Origin: Cristatella mucedo
Taxonomy: Eukaryota; Bryozoa; Phylactolaemata; Cristatellidae
Assembly (NCBI GenBank): GCA_009760855.2
Contig: WPIO01000011.1
Location: forward strand, 7,651,501-7,715,500
Reading direction: 5' to 3'
Length of the DNA: 64,000 nt
Below, piece after piece: positions 55,441-64,000 of the stretch. The notes below the pieces were generated by a model that was given only the letters and a program-made list of their open reading frames with translations, was not told the origin of the DNA and ran no database searches. Position 1 is the first letter of the stretch, and the number at the start of each line of letters is the position of its first letter. The position numbers were made by a program, and so were the translations under genes.

Positions 55441-55819
55441 GTGCTCCCAAAGCCTGGAACTGGACTGCGTGCAAAAGAGCCAAGTATCAGCTCTTGAGTA
55501 ATACGAATACACTAGGCGTGGAAATCATAATGCACATTTTCGTGGAGCGGGCACCGCTAACCTAAAGGCTGATCTACACGTGAGGAAAATATATGAAGAC
55601 CCAATATGCAGAAATGCATAAAAAGTGCCGGCCCGACCATTCACCGTGGTAATAAAAAATCAAAAATATTGCCGAGTTTACAAAATCATGGGTAAAATGC
55701 TACCAAACGGTATTATTAATGCGAAGAAGCAATAGATATTACAACTTATGCTTGCAGCCACCTTGGTTAGCTTACGAGGTGTGAAGCAAGCAAGCTAACT
55801 CTGCACAACAAGCATCGTC

Positions 55820-56400
55820 ATACAAATGCATTAGTCAAGCATCCTAAGAGAGCTAAATTTATTTCTGGACGCTTCAGTTGGACTGGAAAGAAGGCACGTA
55901 AACTGTTTAGTAATATATAATGACATGCACAGGCAAGTTCAGGATGCAAAAGCACATAAGGGAAAATACACCAGGACAAAGCATATACTTCTAGAAAATA
56001 GTGGGCTAGTTTAGTTCACTTTAAATGCTTCAGTCGGAGGATACCGTGGTGTCAGCCAGGATAAAGTTTCAGGTCTTATGTCCATAGAAGCTGTAGGCAC
56101 TCATTCCGAAGGATTTGAGGTTGTCTGAATACACAGATTGATGACTCAAATCGGAGGTGCCACAATGGAAGCATAAGATAATTAAGCACAGAGAATTAAG
56201 GGGTCTAGAAGTGAGTATCAGGACCGTGAAGTCAACATGCTGCTTAATAGTGATTAGCCAGCACATGCTGGTGATATGGCCGTTGAGAGGTTTGTGACAG
56301 ACAAGCCTGGCCACATAGTTTTGCACCAGCTTTAAGCATTTCAGTGTAGTCAGGGCGACCTTCACGGAGGGAGCTGCAAAAGTTTAATAGACGAGTAAAC
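55820..56400 (-). pseudogene. LINE C-terminal fragment, old
   Basis: Minus strand: LKCLKLVQNYVARLVCHKPLNGHITS...ITIKQHVDFTVLILTSRPLNSL, equivalent to CLQLVQNSAARLVCRERxxCHIT...LPVKQRIDFKVLSLTFRSLHSL. Degraded hairpin near 55840-55870. Confidence 0.75.
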
Positions 56401-56629
56401 AATGCTTAGACTAACGGGACTCGGTTGCCCTTAACTAAGCACGTCGAATTTTTGAACATCTTACGTAAGCTTAAAGTAGGCAGACTGTACTGCATGGTCG
56501 ATGCGATCGTAAGGAAAGGGCTATTTTTTGGTATCACGATACTCATATTACGTGCAGAGGCTACACTGAATATGCCTGCCGAGGCAATTTCGACGGTTAG
56601 TCCCTACAGGTTCCTGGTGATATTAGGTT

Positions 56630-57152
56630 TGCCTTTAGCTATTATTTCATTATTAGGTCACTTCATTCTTAGGCTCCAGCCTACCTCTCAGATATACTCC
56701 CCCATCAAGCCAAGCATCGTACCACCCGCTTTTCGGAATCCAACAGTCTACAAATACCTTGTACAAGCCTCAAATCCTTTGGAGACCGTGCATTTAGTTC
56801 GTATGCTCCCAAAGCCTGGAACTCACTCCCGACTTGCGTCAGAACATCCCCTAACTTGACCACATTTAAAAAGAACTTAAAAACCTATTTAGGACAGGAT
56901 GTAGTGGGTCCCTGTGATTCGTCCTTCATGTGCTTATGCGTGCTGACACTGTGCATGCTGCCACTAACAACATTTGCACTCTGACCCTGTGCATGTCACC
57001 CCTAACCATGTTACTCATTTTGTTTTTTTATCAAGCATGATATTACTCACCTTTCAATTGCATTTCCCTTTGCAGCAAATGTGAACCACCTAGAGAGAGA
57101 TTGAGTTCTCTGAGGGCGCTTTATCAAGTGCATTATTATTGTTATTATTATT
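56630..57152 (+). mobile_element. LINE family A 3' fragment
   Basis: Plus strand with C-terminal coding (QPTSQIYSPIKPSIVPPAFRNPT in one frame; HTKHRTTRFSES in another), 3' UTR, hairpin 57085-57125 (AGAGATTGAGTTCTCTGAGG then GCGC) and TTATTATTGTTATTATTATT tail to about 57152. Confidence 0.9.
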
Positions 57153-57169
57153 ATTCATTTTGATAAAGT

Positions 57170-58260
57170 TTGATACCAGCTCGTGCAAATGTGGAAAGTA
57201 TAACCCGTAGGGTAGAATTTAAGGTAACTGAATGCCAGACTGACTGAAGAAAAAGTGCAGCCACGCGTCATCTGCATAGAAATGAAAGCCCATTTTGGCG
57301 ATAGCATAATTAAGAAGGGAAATGTGATTTGCGCAGGGAAGAGAACCTAGAATTGATGCCGGGATACCTAGTATTTTAAAGGACTCGCTGGATAACCAGT
57401 GGCCGTTGATCGCCTTCACTCTGATCTCCCGAAACGATCCCGGGCCTGAACGATTGCAGTGCACAGTGATGCCATGGCGAGATGACAGGTGCTCAAGAAA
57501 GCCTTGGTGATTAATGCTATCAAACACTGCCAAGAGATCTATAAGAAATGGCAAAGACTCGACCAAAGTCAACATTTTTGAGAAGATCGTTATACACTCG
57601 CAGTAGCGCTGCCTCTGTGGAGTGAGAAGCTCTAAATCCCGACTGGAATTGACTTGCTAGGTTTGATGTTTTAATGTGAGAGCTAAGCTTCTCGGCTTGA
57701 AGTCGTTCAAGCGCCTTTGATAGACGTGGCAGAAGGTAACAAGCCTAAGTTTTTAAGTTATCCATATAATCTTGTGTTGACTGCTTAATGATAGGCGTGA
57801 CAACATCTTTGAAAGATACAGGCATGAAGCCTGTGGCTAACTACACATTTATTGTGCTGAGTTTATTGGACAGCAGCAAATCCAGACATCTGAGATGGAA
57901 AAAAATGTATGGAGTCTAGAAGGCTAATATTGTTCGTTGATTAAGAGCCGACCTTCGTAATGATCAGCAGGGATGAACGAAAAAACAGACATTGAGGTAG
58001 AGCTGGGAAATGAGGATAAATAGTCTAGCAGGGTTTATACAGAGAGCATAAGCTCTATGAACTTACTATGCTGCATACATAGGAGCGGTGAAGGAGAGGG
58101 CTGATGGCTGATATCAACATCTTTGGTTCGTACAATTGGGGTTCAACGACGTTCCTATAGGTGCAAGACTTGGCCTTAGCTGGAATATATTGATGAGACT
58201 TACAGCAGTGAACGTATGAATTGCTCTCATTGGGCATTGGTTCAAACAACTATTCCATCG
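57170..58260 (-). pseudogene. LINE RT remnant
   Basis: Minus strand: LIDLLAVFDSINHQGFLEHLSSRHGI ([19 protein letters not shown] block), then KMGFHFYADDAWLHFFF (intact YADD). Upstream to about 58250 it parallels the RT N-terminus of family A. Frameshifts and stops. Confidence 0.8.
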
Positions 58261-58488
58261 GTAGGTGTATGCAATCAAATTTGCTTTTGTTGCGACATGA
58301 GACTTTAGCTCAGTCCCCAGCTGCCAAGTAGATTCGGACAGTGGCTCGTGGAAGATGGCTTAAAATTATCCCATCCAGCAAAGTGAATACTTCTTAACAA
58401 AGCAAATAAGCTGGTTAGCCTTTTTTGCAGCTTCGCAAAAGTGCCTTTGCTAATTTACTTCACAGGTTTGCTTTCTCAAGTTTAGCAA

Positions 58489-58800
<312 letters not shown>

Positions 58801-58934
58801 TCAGCATAGCAATAGTTTTGGGCAGGCGTAGCCAAAAGATTCTTTAAGTTTCTGAGTTAGATTCGTGGCTAACGCTTAGTGGCTGACGATTTTGTGCCGA
58901 TTCTCTAGGCTGTAACCAAAATGTAATCAAAACA

Positions 58935-59110
58935 ACAGTAGCTCACTTTTAAAGCACTCAAAGAGAATTCAATCTCTATCGAAGCACAATTCAAGTCGTT
59001 GCAAGAGTAGCTATAACCAAGGGTTAATGACATGCAGTTTCAAATTTAGACAGACATACAAAAGCAAGCAATTATCATGATTAGACCAGCTTGCAAGCAC
59101 AGAAGAAGAC
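58935..59110 (-). mobile_element. LINE 3' end, family D
   Basis: Hairpin variant (AAAGCACTCAAAGAGAATTC; AATCTCTATCGAAGCAC) and the 3' UTR motif AATTATCATGATTAGACC shared with the copy at 29.9 kb. Confidence 0.5.
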
Positions 59111-59384
59111 ACTTGGAGTATCCGGTTATTAGGTTCCCTGTTTAAATTGCTTTCTCTAAATTGTACACATTTAAACACGCAAATTTATTGAAACAACAAT
59201 GCCACGTTTGCTGGGACGAAGAACAATCTGACTGGAACATGTGCGTCTTTAGCAGAAACTCAGATTGTGCAAAATCATTGCAAGTGGTGGCTGAAGCCAG
59301 AAGTTATTTAAATGCTTTCATCACCTGCGAAATAAAGGAAAAAAAATATATATATATATGTATTTATCTATTTATTTAATTTGT

Positions 59385-59528
59385 CTGTATAATAACCTAA
59401 GAGAACTTAATCTCTAATCAGGCACTTCAAGTATGACGCGGGGCTGTCGAGCCCACAACCTGTCATTAAATACATTTTTACCTGACCTTGGTCGAGGCGA
59501 GCACATTAACCACCGCACCAAAATACCT
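59385..59528 (-). mobile_element. SINE family B copy, minus orientation
   Basis: On the minus strand: TTTTGGTGCGGTGGTTAATG, TGCTCGCCTCGACCAAGGTC, GGTTGTGGGCTCGACAGCCC, and tail AGAGATTAAGTTCTCTTAGG, ending TTATTATACAGACAAATTAA. Preceded on the plus strand by a short TA/TATT tract. Confidence 0.78.
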
Positions 59529-60599
59529 AGGGGAGACCACTCAGCTAAGAATATTGTACTGAGAATCTTGAATGCAGTAATAGTTTGAGTGGTCAAATAA
59601 ACTGCATAACAACATGTCTTTCGCTTAAGGTGCATAGAAGCTCTTCGATGCGGACAGAGGATATCCCAGCCACCGTCTCGGGGCAATAATGCGCACCTGC
59701 ATGTACTAGGTGACCTTTGCACTAATCTTCCGATTTCTGCGCGAGTTTCGGATGATGTCATATGCTGAGTCGCCTTCTTATAAAAAGCAGTAAACAGTAC
59801 TGACGCTACTTGTTATTAGAAAGGTCTAAATCTATTGTAAGGTTTGTGTTCGGCAATCGGCAGCTTCCGTCGTGCATTCTCGAGTTTCATTAGAACCTGC
59901 ACTGCCCGAGTCACTTTGGCTGAGCGAGATAACTCTAGCGTTAGACTAAACCAGATTTTGGCGTCAGCCGCTGCATCCAGTTGTGAGCAGCCGTCGAGGA
60001 AGGGAGAAGGGAGGGATCGGCTAAGCTACAGGCTGACGCCCGAACTCCTATTGCTGTCGCTTGGCATGGTATTTTTGCCGAAACTGTCATCGAGCCTACG
60101 CATGTCCACTGCTTACGAAGCTCATGTTTACTGCTTACTTCGATTGCAGTCGATTTGCCAGCGTTTGGTAAGAAATGTAACCTTAGCCACATCTGGAGAA
60201 CAGTGAAGCCCAAGGGCGGCTGTGTTGCTATTGGCTAGCGTTGGTACCGCCTGCACGAGGAATCCCAACATTCCCGCCTACTTCAAGCTCGAGCGAAATA
60301 GGCAGAGCAAGCAGCTCCCGATACAGCAGCTCTCGAGGCCCATCGGTTAATGGTGCAGTCAGACCACCGGGTCATCGCTGGCCTTAGCAGGTTCACAGTC
60401 ACACGAGTATTTGGGACCGCGGGCTGACTCCGCCTCCAGATATTCGCCTCGACGCCGGTCAGACCATGGGCAAAACAAATCCGAGTTCCCTCTGTGTGCC
60501 TGCCTACGGTCCCAAAGCCTGCATACATCTGGTGACACTCATCCGCCAGCGGCAGCTGTATCGTGGCTGTAGGCTGCCCTGCATCGTGACCATAATACC
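59529..60599. other. Unassigned intergenic stretch
   Basis: No recognisable gene. A 120-codon plus frame (59844-60206) has no motif I know. Confidence 0.45.
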
Positions 60600-60748
60600 A
60601 ACAATAATAATAGTAATGATAATACATTTGATACAGCGCTCTCAGAGAATCCAATTGCTTTATAGGCATTTTTAATTTACTGCAAAGCTAGCACGATCGA
60701 GTTAGGAGGCTAGTGGTAACTTGCTCAATGACCACAAGCATAACGTGC

Positions 60749-60895
60749 TGGTTTGGCCCAGTGGTTAAGGTGCTCTCCCCGATCAAGGTCTGGCCCAGGT
60801 CATGGGCTCGAGCCCCATGACACATGTGGAGCACCTGAATAGAGATTGAATTCTCTTAGGGCGCTATACAAACAAATTATACACAAACGAGTTAT
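60749..60895 (+). mobile_element. SINE family B nested in LINE A
   Basis: Best preserved SINE B: head GCTGGTTTGGCCCAGTGGTT (A box TGGCCCAGTGG), AAGGTGCTC, B-box palindrome CATGGGCTCGAGCCCCATG, tail AGAGATTGAATTCTCTTAGG then GCGCTATACAAACAAATTAT. Sits in the LINE A 3' UTR just before TAGGGGTGACATGCAC. Confidence 0.88.
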
Positions 60896-61422
60896 ATAGG
60901 GGTGACATGCACTGAATCAGCATGCAATTAGTCGTATGACTAGTGGCAGTACGCCCAGTGTTAGAACCCATAAGCACGTCAAGGACAAAGCACATGGACC
61001 CACTAAATGCTGCGATAAATAAACGTGTTTTTAGTTTCTCCTAGCTGTGGTCAAGTCAGGGGATGTCGTGACGCAAGTCGAAAGTGAGTTCCAGGCTTTG
61101 GGATCATACGAACTAAATGCACGGTCTCCAAAGGATTCGAGGTTTGTACGAGGTATTGGTAAACTGTTGGATTCCAAAAAGTGGGTAGTACGATGCTTGG
61201 CTTGATGGGGGAGTGTATCTGAGAGATAGGCTGGAGCCAAAGAATGAAGTGACCTAAAAGTGAGCGACAAAACTTCGAAGTCGATCCGTTGCTTGACTGG
61301 GAGCATGTGCAGGTCGGTGAAAGGTGGTGTGATGTGGCAACTGTGATGCTCATGACAGACAAGACTAATTGCAGAGTTTTGAAACAGCTGTAAGCACCTG
61401 ATTGCACAGGCCGATAGACCAT

Positions 61423-61620
61423 TGTGTGAGCCGTAATGGCTCACTAGGTGAGGCGGTTTCTTTTCACGATCTCGGCCCCGAGGTCGTGGATTCGAATCCA
61501 TAATGGCCAATTCTTTATCGCTACTGCAAGCGGCGGCGACAGCCGTAAAGGCTCTTTGGTCGCTGTACAAAAATAGGCTGCTAAATCAGCTAGTATTTAT
61601 TTATTAACTGTTTATTTATT
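61423..61620 (+). mobile_element. SINE family A nested in LINE A
   Basis: Complete: GAGCCGTAATGGCTCACTAG, CACGATCTCGGCCCCGAGG, B box GGATTCGAATCC, body GCAAGCGGCGGCGACAGCCG, tail GGTCGCTGTACAAAAATAGG and TATTTATTTATT. LINE A is interrupted at ...GATAGACCA and resumes at ...ACCAGCAAGCAGTG, suggesting a short ACCA duplication. Confidence 0.88.
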
Positions 61621-61688
61621 TACCAGCAAGCAGTGAGTTACAGAAGTCAAGACGGGATGCTACAAATGCATGGACAAATTTAGATGTG

Positions 61689-62128
61689 TGTGACAGCACT
61701 CCGAATGACCTGTCGTCGGGCTGAGTAGCGCGACCGAGCAACAAGTCTGCTGGCTCCAACACCAAAACATTTATTTCAAGCTACACCGGCCAAGCCCAGT
61801 CTACACACATTGGACGGCTGCCGACGTCGAGGGACCCTCGAGTAGCCATCCCCTCCCGCTGTATTCCTTCGGCAGCCCTTACATTCCATGCATACGTTGT
61901 TTTTTTGCACTGTCTGGCAATTGTTCGTTTCGAACCCACCCAACAGCTGGCGGCAGTTTGTGGTAGATGGATGTCCCCGCAGATGCCGACAATGCATGGG
62001 TTTTGGCAGGACTGCCGACTCATCGTCTGCCCTCCACAACTCGTGAGCCTGTGGCTGCTTAGGCAGTCTGAGCCCTCGCAAGGTCTCCGCCCAGTGCTCG
62101 CATGCTGCAAGAGTAGTGTTCCTTCACA
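61689..62128 (-). mobile_element. Solo LTR, 440 bp, with 5-bp TSD
   Basis: Starts TGTGACAGC and ends CCTTCACA (TG...CA), flanked on both sides by ATGTG (61684-61688 and 62129-62133). Removing it restores LINE A sequence. AATAAA on the minus strand at about 61770 suggests minus orientation. Open frames inside it on both strands have no recognised domain. No internal retroelement sequence, so it is a recombined solo LTR of a family otherwise absent from the window. Confidence 0.87.
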
Positions 62129-62657
62129 ATGTGGTATCCTTGTCTAAACAAGCCCGCATTGTAGCAATGTTATGTAGCTGAAGTAAGCAGACTTATCCAT
62201 GGAGCTTACGTGGTCGTCTAATCACTTTGGAACATGACATCTAGATTGTGTACATATTCAACAGGAGATTTTCTGGCTGACCCGATTGTGAGCGTTAATC
62301 ATTCCAATTGCCAAATCACACTTGGTTTACCCATAGTTGGTTTTATTGTCATTCAATTTAAGAAATTTTGCTGCCCTTCAAATGAGAATGTCATCAAAAC
62401 ATGCAGCAAGGGAGTTAAGAGAATTCGACGTGCTGGAGGGCTGGGAGAAATCAAAGCAAAGGTAAAACTGAGTGTCATCCGCACAGAAGCAAAAGCCTAA
62501 ATTGTGCCTGGCCATCCCATAGGCAGGGGATACAGTATCAACCTGAAGAAAATGGGGCCAAGTACAGAGCTCTGAGGTAACCTGTACTTCAGCAGAGGCT
62601 CCTTGGATTATCTGTGTCCATTCACATCAATACTCTGGAGTCTCCAACTGAGATAAG

Positions 62658-62900
62658 TGTGGTTTTATTTAATTGATGGCACTGCCCCTGATCACTGTAC
62701 GAGTGGGCTGTGACACTCTATGTGGTAAGCACCCGGGAAGTGTCATTAGTGATTGTTATGACAAGGGAGTCAAGGACTCTGATGGACGAGAGGGGCGAAG
62801 AGAGTCGTGCTCACCCTGCTCCGTGTGTAGGTGAAATAAACTGGTAGTCTTGCTCTTCGGCTAGCGTTCTGTGCCGTTCGAGACGATAATTCAAGTTACA
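62658..62900 (+). repeat. 5' LTR of copy 2 (243 bp)
   Basis: Starts TGTGGTTTTATTTAATTGATG, contains one AATAAA (about 62833), ends AAGTTACA. Shares start and end with the LTR at 50149-50468; the boundary is supported because different sequences precede TGTGG in the two copies. Confidence 0.78.
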
Positions 62901-62932
62901 AGCTATTTCGGCGGCGGCGGTGGCCTACAGCA

Positions 62933-63701
62933 ATGTTGCTTGAGCATTTTCAAGTCGGTGATGAGTTCGCAACTTGGTTGCTTGACTCGGAGAGGAGACT
63001 CGAGCTGTGCGGTGTCAATTCGACAGTTTGGCACAAGTATCTGCCTCTCTTCCTGGAAGGAAGCGCCTTCTATGTGAAATCTCTTACATGCCGAAGGCAA
63101 TCAAGGGTGACTACCGTCTGCTTCGGGAGGCTCTGGTAACAGCGCTGGCTAGCCCTGTCGGTAAAGCGCGACTGCTGAGCGCTGAATTAGCAAATACTTG
63201 TCGGAGAGAGGGCGGAGACAAAAGGGACCAGAAGTAATATCAGCAGTCGCCAACGGTGTGCCGGGCGACAACAATTTACCAGGATGCCACCGTGTGGAAC
63301 GCGGTGACAGCGATCCAGGCTGTGACAGTTTGCCAGGCGCCGATGGTGCGCAACGAGGCAACGGCCTGCGAAGTAGCGAAAGCCTTGGAGGTGACGTTGG
63401 CATGCGACGAACCGGTGGGTTATGACTCGGAGCAAGTCGGAGACGCAGAGCAGGTCGGAGGCTTGTCGGTGACGCAAGTGGGCTGTGACGCAGCACAGGT
63501 AAGAGACGAGGCGCAGATCGGATATTCGGTGCAGGTTGTAAACGCGGCTTCAGCGGCGCCCAAAGACGCGGAGACGCAGCGGCGACGCCCGGAGACGCGG
63601 TGGTAGCTTGCGAAGTGGTGATGGTGTGGTATGCACCATTGAGCTTCGAGGCTGTGCCGCCCGACGAGGTGCCAGCGGTGGAGAAATATGTGACCCCATG
63701 A
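62933..63701 (+). pseudogene. Gag-like ORF of copy 2, frameshifted
   Basis: MLLEHFQVGDEFATWLLDSERRLELCGVNSTVWHKYLPLFLEGSAFY resembles the N-terminal half of a Ty3/gypsy-type capsid domain (helix, WLxxxE, LPLFLEG). The frame shifts near 63085 into MPKAIKGDYRLLREALVTAL, a TAA interrupts at 63235, and the C-terminus VPPDEVPAVEKYVTP ends at TGA 63699-63701. Only about two octapeptide units are present. Copy 1 lacks the first 150 bp, so the two copies complement each other as evidence for the family. Confidence 0.55.
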
Positions 63702-63733
63702 ACGCAAGAACGCAGCTGTAAAACGCAGCCGGC

Positions 63734-63964
63734 TTGTTTCCACAGGCCGTGCGGTCGCCTGCCTCCTCCGAGCAGCCGTTACTTAGCCTCATAATTATGG
63801 GAGCGGACATCAGAACAGTACCGATCGCTAACGAACCCCTTGATGCACACTTCGATGCTGGCCCTGGTAGTATGGCCAGAGCCGACGAGCCCGGCAGACA
63901 GCTACGGCCAAGATGTGACCTGAGACCTCCGGCGCGCTATGAGGACTGTGTGCTTTATGTTTAG
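63734..63964 (+). pseudogene. Possible integrase C-terminal tail
   Basis: 76-codon frame, conserved in copy 1 (50780-50553 on minus), ending RPRCDLRPPARYEDCVLYV. A basic stretch followed by RPPxRY just before the stop is common at the end of Ty3/gypsy integrases. The rest of pol is absent. Inference from a short motif only. Confidence 0.35.
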
Positions 63965-64000
63965 CCTTCTCGTTGTCAAAGCAGTGGAGAAGAACAGCTG

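Larger units (their letters stand above)
60604..62657 (-). mobile_element. LINE family A copy carrying three nested insertions
   Basis: Minus-strand LINE from the tail (TAATAATAGTAATGATAATAC) to the RT. LINE segments: 60604-60748, 60896-61422, 61621-61683 and 62129-62657; they join in the same order as the copy at 5.3-7 kb. The C-terminal frame at 61400-61050 reads CAIRCLQLFQNSAISLVCHEH...LHMLPVKQRIDFEVLSLTFRSLHSLAPAYLSDTL. At 62657 it is cut by an LTR element in sequence that corresponds to about position 7040 of the other copy. Confidence 0.9.
62658..64000 (+). mobile_element. Deletion-derived LTR retrotransposon, copy 2 (3' end beyond window)
   Basis: 5' LTR 62658-62900, gag-like ORF 62933-63701 (frameshift and one stop), then a 230-bp frame ending RPPARYEDCVLYV (63964) and sequence matching copy 1 up to about 60 bp short of its 3' LTR. 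No RT, protease or RNase H between gag and the presumed integrase tail. Inserted into LINE A. Confidence 0.8.

Noticed and set aside
61776-62110. Cys-rich 109-codon minus frame as a zinc-finger protein
   Set aside because: It lies wholly within the solo LTR; Cys spacing matches no finger I know.

Overview
This is a 64-kb piece of a repeat-rich nuclear genome from an invertebrate animal. The evidence is spliced coding sequence with GT/AG introns of 1.2 to 6.8 kb, a polymerase-III type tRNA gene, dozens of CR1/L2-type LINE fragments, tRNA-derived SINEs, LTR elements, a Tc/mariner-type MITE and long dinucleotide microsatellites. I see no bacterial or organelle genes. The species cannot be fixed from sequence alone; an arthropod, chelicerate or other protostome is a guess.

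The one convincing cellular protein gene lies on the minus strand from 43226 down to 17356. Eight exons join in a continuous frame (466 codons plus stop) to give a secreted or surface metallocarboxypeptidase of the M14B (N/E) subfamily with carboxypeptidase M architecture: signal peptide, zinc peptidase domain, transthyretin-like domain, hydrophobic C-terminus. The zinc ligands, the catalytic glutamate and the tyrosine are kept. The arginine that normally grips the substrate's C-terminal carboxylate (Arg145 in bovine carboxypeptidase A numbering) is Val162, and another conserved arginine (Arg71) is Lys99. A tRNA-Leu(UAG) gene lies at 14277-14356 on the plus strand, next to a 64-bp near-perfect palindrome.

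Layout: 1-17 kb is almost wall-to-wall LINE copies (families called A and B here, each with its own 3' end), SINEs, a 595-bp TIR element and the tRNA. 17.3-43.2 kb is the peptidase gene, whose introns hold LINE/SINE copies, (GA)n, (TA)n and (GT)n tracts, two copies of a repeat carrying plant-type CCCTAAA telomere-like arrays, and a perfect 14 x 24-bp minisatellite. 43.2-64 kb is intergenic: nested LINEs, GC-rich CpG-dense islands of unknown function (about 47.1-50.1 and 53.6-54.9 kb), a 185-bp (TA)n tract, and two opposite-oriented copies of a deletion-derived LTR retrotransposon. At the right edge a LINE has been hit in turn by two SINEs, a solo LTR with a 5-bp target-site duplication, and an LTR element cut by the window end.

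The mobile elements form a connected system: SINE family B, and less clearly SINE family A, end in a hairpin-containing tail matching the 3' end of LINE family A, the signature of SINEs mobilised by a partner LINE. All LINE reading frames seen are truncated or broken, but some 3' copies are nearly identical, so the family has been active fairly recently.
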